DNA from: Saksenaea vasiformis B4078
Lineage: Eukaryota > Mucoromycota > Mucoromycetes > Mucorales > Saksenaeaceae
Direction of reading: 5' to 3'
Length of the DNA stretch: 64,000 bases
NCBI GenBank assembly: GCA_000697055.1
Contig: JNDT01002363.1
Coordinates: 1 to 64,000 of the forward strand
The translations under genes and the position numbers were made by a program. Shown piece by piece: positions 58,981 through 64,000 of the stretch (position 1 is the first letter of the stretch; each line of letters starts with the position of its first letter). Under the pieces are notes generated by a model. The model did not search any database and was not told the DNA's origin. It saw only the letters and a list, made by a program, of their open reading frames with translations.

Positions 58981-59876
58981 TCTTATATTCGTTGACTAAC
59001 AATCGAGCTGCCGTATTTGTTGCTGGCTGACGGCCGGCTTTTTAAAAATATTTTGATTTTACGCAACAAGCGATTGCTATTAGAAGATAGATTGATATGT
59101 GAAATATTGATGATGTCGTTCTAATCTTGAGTCGCCACATTGGAATCCTTTTGCCAGTTGGAACCTATCTGTTTCTCCAAATATTATATAATTGTAGAAA
59201 TATCCAGTGAATAAGGATAAATCTAGAATCATTTCGGCCTTGTATGTCCTCTTGATCGGGCAAATGGAAATCCATATAACCTTTCCTGTGGCAATAGTTG
59301 AAATTCTAAAACGTTAATCAAGGATATCTTCTATCCTTCTTTTCAGTATCTTCGGGTCTAGCTAATCCTCCAGCCATCAAAAGGTATAAATGGTTCCTCA
59401 ATGTGCGTGAATAAAAAGGATGAGAGATATCTTGGAGACAACCTTGAGTCTATTTCATATCTGCGACTACAAATGGAATTTCATATCAGAAATGATCTGG
59501 TCAGACTCAGGAATCCAGTAAAATGACAAAGGATACGATCTAAATGTCGGAGCCTTACCCGCAAAATTATTTTACCGAAGTACTTCCAGGAAGTTCTCAA
59601 GTTGCAATTAACTTCCAAGAAGTTCTTAGACACTTCACGCATCTTCCCTTCATAGAAAACAATAGAAAAAATAATGTATATAAATATCCCGCGTAGTTTG
59701 TGCAATAAAGATCATCATCCGTTTATCTTATTTTTATTTCCTCTGTTTACGATTATCTTTGATGATCCCTTACCAGCTTGATTGGACTTATAGCCAAAAC
59801 AGTAGTTGTGTACGGACACCCCACGAAAACGACATCCGGGATCGATACGACATCGTTGAGATGTGCAAAAATATAT
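58981..59876. other. Intergenic, no gene recognised
   Basis: AT-rich, with no convincing frames, up to the tRNA gene. Confidence 0.4.
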
Positions 59877-59949
59877 GCTCACTACAGGGGTCGAACCTGT
59901 GACCTTGGCGTTATTAGCACCACGCTCTAACCAACTGAGCTAAGCGAGC
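59877..59949 (-). tRNA. tRNA-Ile (anticodon AAU)
   Basis: The minus strand folds into a full cloverleaf of 73 nt. The acceptor GCTCGCT pairs with AGTGAGC (one G-U). The D arm is GCTC/GAGC with loop AGTTGGTTA, and the anticodon stem TGGTG/CGCCA encloses loop CTAATAA with anticodon AAT. The variable loop has five nucleotides, and the T arm ACAGG/CCTGT carries loop TTCGACC. There is no intron and CCA is not encoded, as in eukaryotes. A44-type A34 would be read as inosine. AT-rich, T-rich DNA on the low-coordinate side can serve as the Pol III stop. Confidence 0.93.
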
Positions 59950-59999
59950 TTGATATTTTTTCTATTTGGTAAGAAAGGTATATCGCAGAATATCGGATG

Positions 60000-60560
60000 G
60001 CTAAATAGAAAAATAATTTTTTGATAAATAGTAATTTTAAATTATTAGATTCTTTTATTATTTTTTTAATATAATCTTTTATTTTTATTATAATTTTTTA
60101 TTATAATTTTTTTAATTATAAGTTTTTTTTTAATTGTAATTTTATTACTTTATTATAGTTTTATTTCTTAATTATAGCTTTTTTTTAATTGCAATTTTTT
60201 TTATAATGGTAGCTTTTTTCTTAATTATAACTCTTTTTTTTTAATTACAGTTTTTTTTTTAATTGTAACTTATTCTTATAATTGTAGTTTTTTTTTTAAT
60301 TGTAGCTTTTCTTTTTGATTGCAGTTTTTTTTCTTAATTATAATGTCTCATTAATGTAGAATAAAAAGAGATCAATAGATTTAGTGAGACTAGTTGTGAA
60401 ATTTGATTAATTGAAAGATGAATAATAATGGTATAAGTGTAGTTTTGTATAAGAGAGAAAAAAAAGAAAAAGAAAAGAAAAGAAAAGAAAAAAAAAATAT
60501 GTCATTCGGTGTAAACCTTCCATTTTTCTTTTTTTATACATAGTTATTTTTATTTTATTT
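60000..60560. repeat. AT-rich low-complexity tract
   Basis: A long run of T-blocks separated by AATTATAG- or AATTGTAG-like pieces (for example 60160-60345, recurring roughly every 25-35 bp), followed by GAAAA repeats near 60455-60500. No coding capacity. Confidence 0.8.
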
Positions 60561-60964
60561 TATATTGGATGGAGATTAATAAATGGAGATGAGAAAATAT
60601 ATTGTTATGCATAGAAAACGGCATAGTAAAAGACATATAGACACTTCAAAGGACCTGCCGCCATTTCTATTGCAACCCTGCTGATCACATGTCCATCCAT
60701 TGTTCCTGATGATGTAGGATCCCATTTTTTTATTATTTTATTTATTTTTTTTGCTTATTTTAGTTTTTTTTTCTTTTGTTATCTTTTTATTTTGTTATTT
60801 TTTTTATTTCTATTTATTTTTATCTTGAAACTACCAGTATTAAATAAATGGGGATGAAGAAAAATGATGGAGAAAAAGAATGAAGAATACTAAGATACAG
60901 CAACCGCCGCTTCAGATTAAAAACCTCCAAATCACATGGTTTATACCTTCCACATTTGTGCTGC

Positions 60965-61039
60965 GTAGCAACACAGGAAGGTTCACAACGTAGCAACACA
61001 GAAAAGTTCACAATGTAGCAACACAGGAGAGTTCATACC
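60965..61039. repeat. 25-bp tandem repeat, three units
   Basis: GTAGCAACACAGG(A)...GTTCA starts at 60965, 60990 and 61015. The GTAGCAAC core recurs at the LTR junctions near 62470, 63530 and 63550, so the array probably grew from LTR termini. Confidence 0.65.
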
Positions 61040-61491
61040 GTTGTAGCGCGTGTCGTATTCTACATACAGAATGACTAAATCATATCACGACATCTACAGA
61101 TAAACCTCACAGACGAGAAACCGGATAAATAATGATTAAGCTGAAGTACAAATCATATCAGGGTCCAATATCCGATTGTACCTGAAACCTCTTTAACATC
61201 GATCATTGGTTCATCATTGTAAAATTTTTATTTCTCAAGAACACCGCCACTGCTATAAAAGCTCCCTGTAAAACAATAATAAACAATCATCTAAGAGTCT
61301 CAACGTATTCCCGTTGTTATCCATCTCTCAATTAACCAAATTTCACAGCGCGCCGATTTTTACTCTGTGGCAATCTTGCCTTTTTATTTTCTTTTATCCA
61401 CAATATCGATTTTACTTTGTTCTTATTTTTTTATTCTTTTTCAAGTGGATCAATAAAAGATGTCGCCTTGATACAATATATCTTTCAAAGT
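61040..61491 (+). repeat. Possible truncated LTR of a related element
   Basis: Holds a promoter-like TATAAAAG at 61254 and an AATAAACAATC block shortly after, in the order expected of an LTR U3-R. It is cut off at 61492 by the next LTR. It lacks the motifs shared by the other copies, so it may be a separate family. Confidence 0.35.
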
Positions 61492-62467
61492 TGTAACACA
61501 ACTTTGAAGTCCTCTAGGTTCTTATCATTAGGCTCATGGAATCTTATACAAACCGACATCCACTCTGACAACGGCACATGGCCTCTGGTATCACTCCCAA
61601 CAAGACCCCCAAACCTTATCCAAAGGCACATCTACTCAAAACCGCATACAATCGAAACCGCATATGATCCAAAGTACATACGATCCAAGATGCATATGAT
61701 CCAAGATGCATACGATCCAAAGTGCATACGATCCAAAGTGCATATGATCCAAAGTGCATACGATTGAACCAATTACCTGCCGTCATTATCCATTCGAGCC
61801 ATGATAGACTAGATGATCATCCACTTAGCAAAATTATTTTCTATCGATCTATTTTGTATAAATACCCCTCCAATTCAATGAATAAAACATTAGGTTATAA
61901 TAGCATATTCTTCTCTTGGTTATCTCAAGCCATCTCAAAAGGTCTTTTCCAAAGGTTCTTCTCTTATTTCTCAAACCGCCTTTTATTGCTCGCCTCCGTT
62001 GGTTATTCCCACCGTTAACCCGAATCCATTGATTCCTTTTCTTTTATTTTCTTTTTATTTTACTCTCTGTCTGACAAGCGACGACAATTCCGCTGTCCTC
62101 TTTTTATTTCTCTTTTTATCTTTGACGAAACTCTTTGACGAAACTCTTTGCTGATTCAAGGTAACCATATCAGCGATCTTACTAACGGACATATTTTATT
62201 TTATCCAGATCTCCTTGGATATTGTCAGTACCGACAACAGTTACTCTATTCAAACCTTTCTTTTTCTTTCTTCAAGCTTTACCGCTTAACCAAGTCTTGG
62301 TGTTCGACTTAAATCTACACCTGGTGCTCACTCAATTCTGAACCTTTCTATCAACGAACATTACTCAACTGATACCCTTAACAACAATCACCGTCATCCA
62401 GCTTACGCTACGACAACACTTGGAACAACACTACCCATATACAGTAACCGAAAAATACAGCGTAACA
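61492..62467 (+). repeat. LTR copy A of the 2194-3335 family
   Basis: Runs TGTAACA...CGTAACA and matches the reverse complement of 2194-3335 for most of its length. Shared: TACAAACCGACATCCACTC, an array of GCATACGATCCAAAGT units at about 61637-61760, TATAAATACCC at 61857 with AATGAATAAAAC after it, and the terminal CAGCGTAACA. A perfect 11-bp inverted repeat (61484-61494 / 61498-61508) sits over its left boundary. No internal gag-pol region follows. Confidence 0.65.
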
Positions 62468-63539
62468 CCGTAGCAACATGGGTAAATTAGTAACAAGGCA
62501 ACCCGGGAGAATTTAGTTTCAAGATAGATTTCTTTTTTTGTATCAATCAATTTTTGTATAAATACTTCAACTTTTTGTTCAATAAATCAACAGGTTAAAA
62601 CAGCATCTTTCTCTTGGTTTTTCTCAATTACTCAAAAAGGTCTTTTCCAAAGGTTTTCTTTTATTTTTCAAGCCGCCTTTCTTTATCTGCTCTGGAGGAT
62701 GGTCGTGTCTCATCGGAACGTCCGAAAGTTTAGTAAATGCTGCATGTTTGCACATCACACGTCATCTCTTTCAAACGACCCTTCTAAATAAAATGAGTGC
62801 GTCCTCTTTAGAAGCGTTTATGCTATTGTACAGCGGTGATCATTTCAATCGATCATATTTCTTCGAACATCGGCGGCCGCTCAAACGTTGCATATTTATT
62901 CGTCATCTTTTGATTCAGAAAACGATCTCATATCTACAAACCTTCAGGACATCCGCCTCTGCCTCCGTTGGTTATTCTCAAGAAACCACCGTTAACCAGA
63001 ATCTATTGATTCTTTTTCTTTTTCTTTTCTTTTTCTTTTTTTTTTACTCTTTTTCCTGACAAACGACGACAATTCCGCTGTCTTCCCTTTTCATTTTATC
63101 TTTTCTTTTATTTCTTTTCTTACCGAACCTCTTTTATTCCTTCTGATCCAACCCGCTGATCACTCGAAAAATATCATTTTTTTATCTCTATTTGATATCC
63201 ATATTTGACAGATCCAACACGAGATCATAGGTAATCATACAAACGATTTAACTAACGAATCAGATTCTTTTATCAAACAGGAACTCTTCCAACCTTGTCT
63301 TTATCGACAACCTCTTTTCTTTTTCTTTTCTTTCATTTATCTTCATTGATAAATACTCCAAGTCTTGGTGTCCGACTCAAATCTACACCTGGTGCTCACT
63401 AACATCGAACCAAATTCCACGAAACTGAACTCTTATCTGAACCGAACTTTTATTCATTCTTATTTTCTTATTACCGCTTCTGTCATATCGCTGAAGTCTA
63501 CCTAAGAACTTAACTACCCGAAATTTCCAGCGTAGCAAC
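62468..63539 (+). repeat. LTR copy B, diverged, possibly carrying an insertion
   Basis: Begins with GTAGCAACATGGG and has TATAAATAC near 62569, AAAAAGGTCTTTTCCAAAGG, the CTCCGTTGGTTATTCTC block, and AAGTCTTGGTGTCCGACTCA, in the same order as copy A. About 250 bp at 62700-62950 have no counterpart in the other copies and look inserted. Confidence 0.5.
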
Positions 63540-63950
63540 GACTACCGCGTAGCAACTCGGGTTTTAAATACCTGTAGAGCACGTCGGGTTTATCTCGCAC
63601 ACCTTAATTATTTCCTTATTCTATCTCTCGATTTTTGTATAAATACCCCACCTTTTCAATGAATAAAACATCAGGTTATAACAGCACAATCTTCTCTTGG
63701 TCTACTCTAGCCATCTCAAAAGGTCTTTTCCAAAGGTTTTTCTTTTATCTTTTCCTCAAGCCTTACCGCTTACCCAAGTCTTGGTGTTTGACTCAAATCC
63801 ACACCTGGTGCTCACACAAACCGAACTGTTTTCATCTACCGAAGCTACTTTTTCTATACCTTACCAGCTATTTCTGTCATCAAGTTTACGCTTAGCCACT
63901 ACCAGGAAACATACCCATTTTTACCGACAAGTCAAAAATACAGCGTAACA
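63540..63950 (+). repeat. LTR copy C, internally deleted, possibly the 5' LTR of an element beyond the window
   Basis: Has TATAAATACCCC near 63643, AATGAATAAAACATCAGG, and then, after a deletion of the middle part, the CAAGTCTTGGTGTTTGACTC to CAGCGTAACA end. From there 2194-2430 matches it almost base for base in reverse. The next 50 bp include GGTATCAAAGATTTC, which resembles a primer-binding site complementary to initiator tRNA-Met (TGGTATCAGAG-type). If so, internal coding sequence starts just past 64000. Confidence 0.5.
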
Positions 63951-64000
63951 TCGGTTGTAAGTGAGTACCAGATACTTTTATAGTCGGTATCAAAGATTTC

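Overview
The window looks like a piece of a filamentous early-diverging fungus, most likely a mucoralean member of Mucoromycota. The basis is compact genes with many short GT-AG introns (about 45-60 nt), AT-rich intergenic DNA, several HSPA12-type Hsp70 genes, an RRM-plus-Pumilio protein, and eukaryotic TnpB-like (Fanzor) genes of the sort known from this group. The organism call is inference from gene content, not from a marker gene.

Layout. 1-1967 is the 5' end of a hAT DNA transposon; its transposase runs off the left edge. 2194-3335 is a solo LTR. 3450-5361 is an HSPA12-like Hsp70 gene (minus). 6781-7115 is a MITE-like element. 7280-8110 encodes a pinin/SDK/memA protein (plus). 8252-11465 encodes an RRM-PUF RNA-binding protein (minus). 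11880-12480 is a dispersed repeat. 14675-15609 is a decayed alpha/beta hydrolase. 16482-18792 is a second HSPA12-like gene (plus), and 18948-21086 an MFS drug/H+ antiporter (minus).

23661-41506 is mostly housekeeping: an unrecognised multi-pass membrane protein, short-form RNase Z, a CHERP-like splicing factor, a DUF202 membrane protein, proteasome beta1 (PRE3), transketolase, sterol C4-decarboxylase (ERG26) and RNA polymerase II subunit RPB3. Copies of one dispersed repeat family lie between them.

42150-53000 is a transposon island. It holds a decayed IS630/Tc1-type DDE element with palindromic ends, a second DDE fragment, and two diverged Fanzor-family genes in tandem. Fanzors are eukaryotic relatives of TnpB with the RuvC I/II/III triad and a split zinc finger. 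The first copy (44437-47119) is broken. The second (50205-52637) can be read through almost completely as a protein of about 724 residues and is the most interesting item in the window.

54018-57662 is a single-exon Sec7-domain protein that appears to lack the catalytic glutamate. The right end holds tRNA-Ile(AAU), AT-rich low-complexity DNA and a nest of at least three related LTRs; the last LTR may start a full retrotransposon beyond the window.

The cellular genes form no operon-like pathway. They are independent eukaryotic genes for transcription, splicing, tRNA processing, RNA regulation, proteolysis, carbon flow and sterol synthesis, with mobile DNA filling the gaps. Exon joins were made by eye from frame, splice signals and family similarity.
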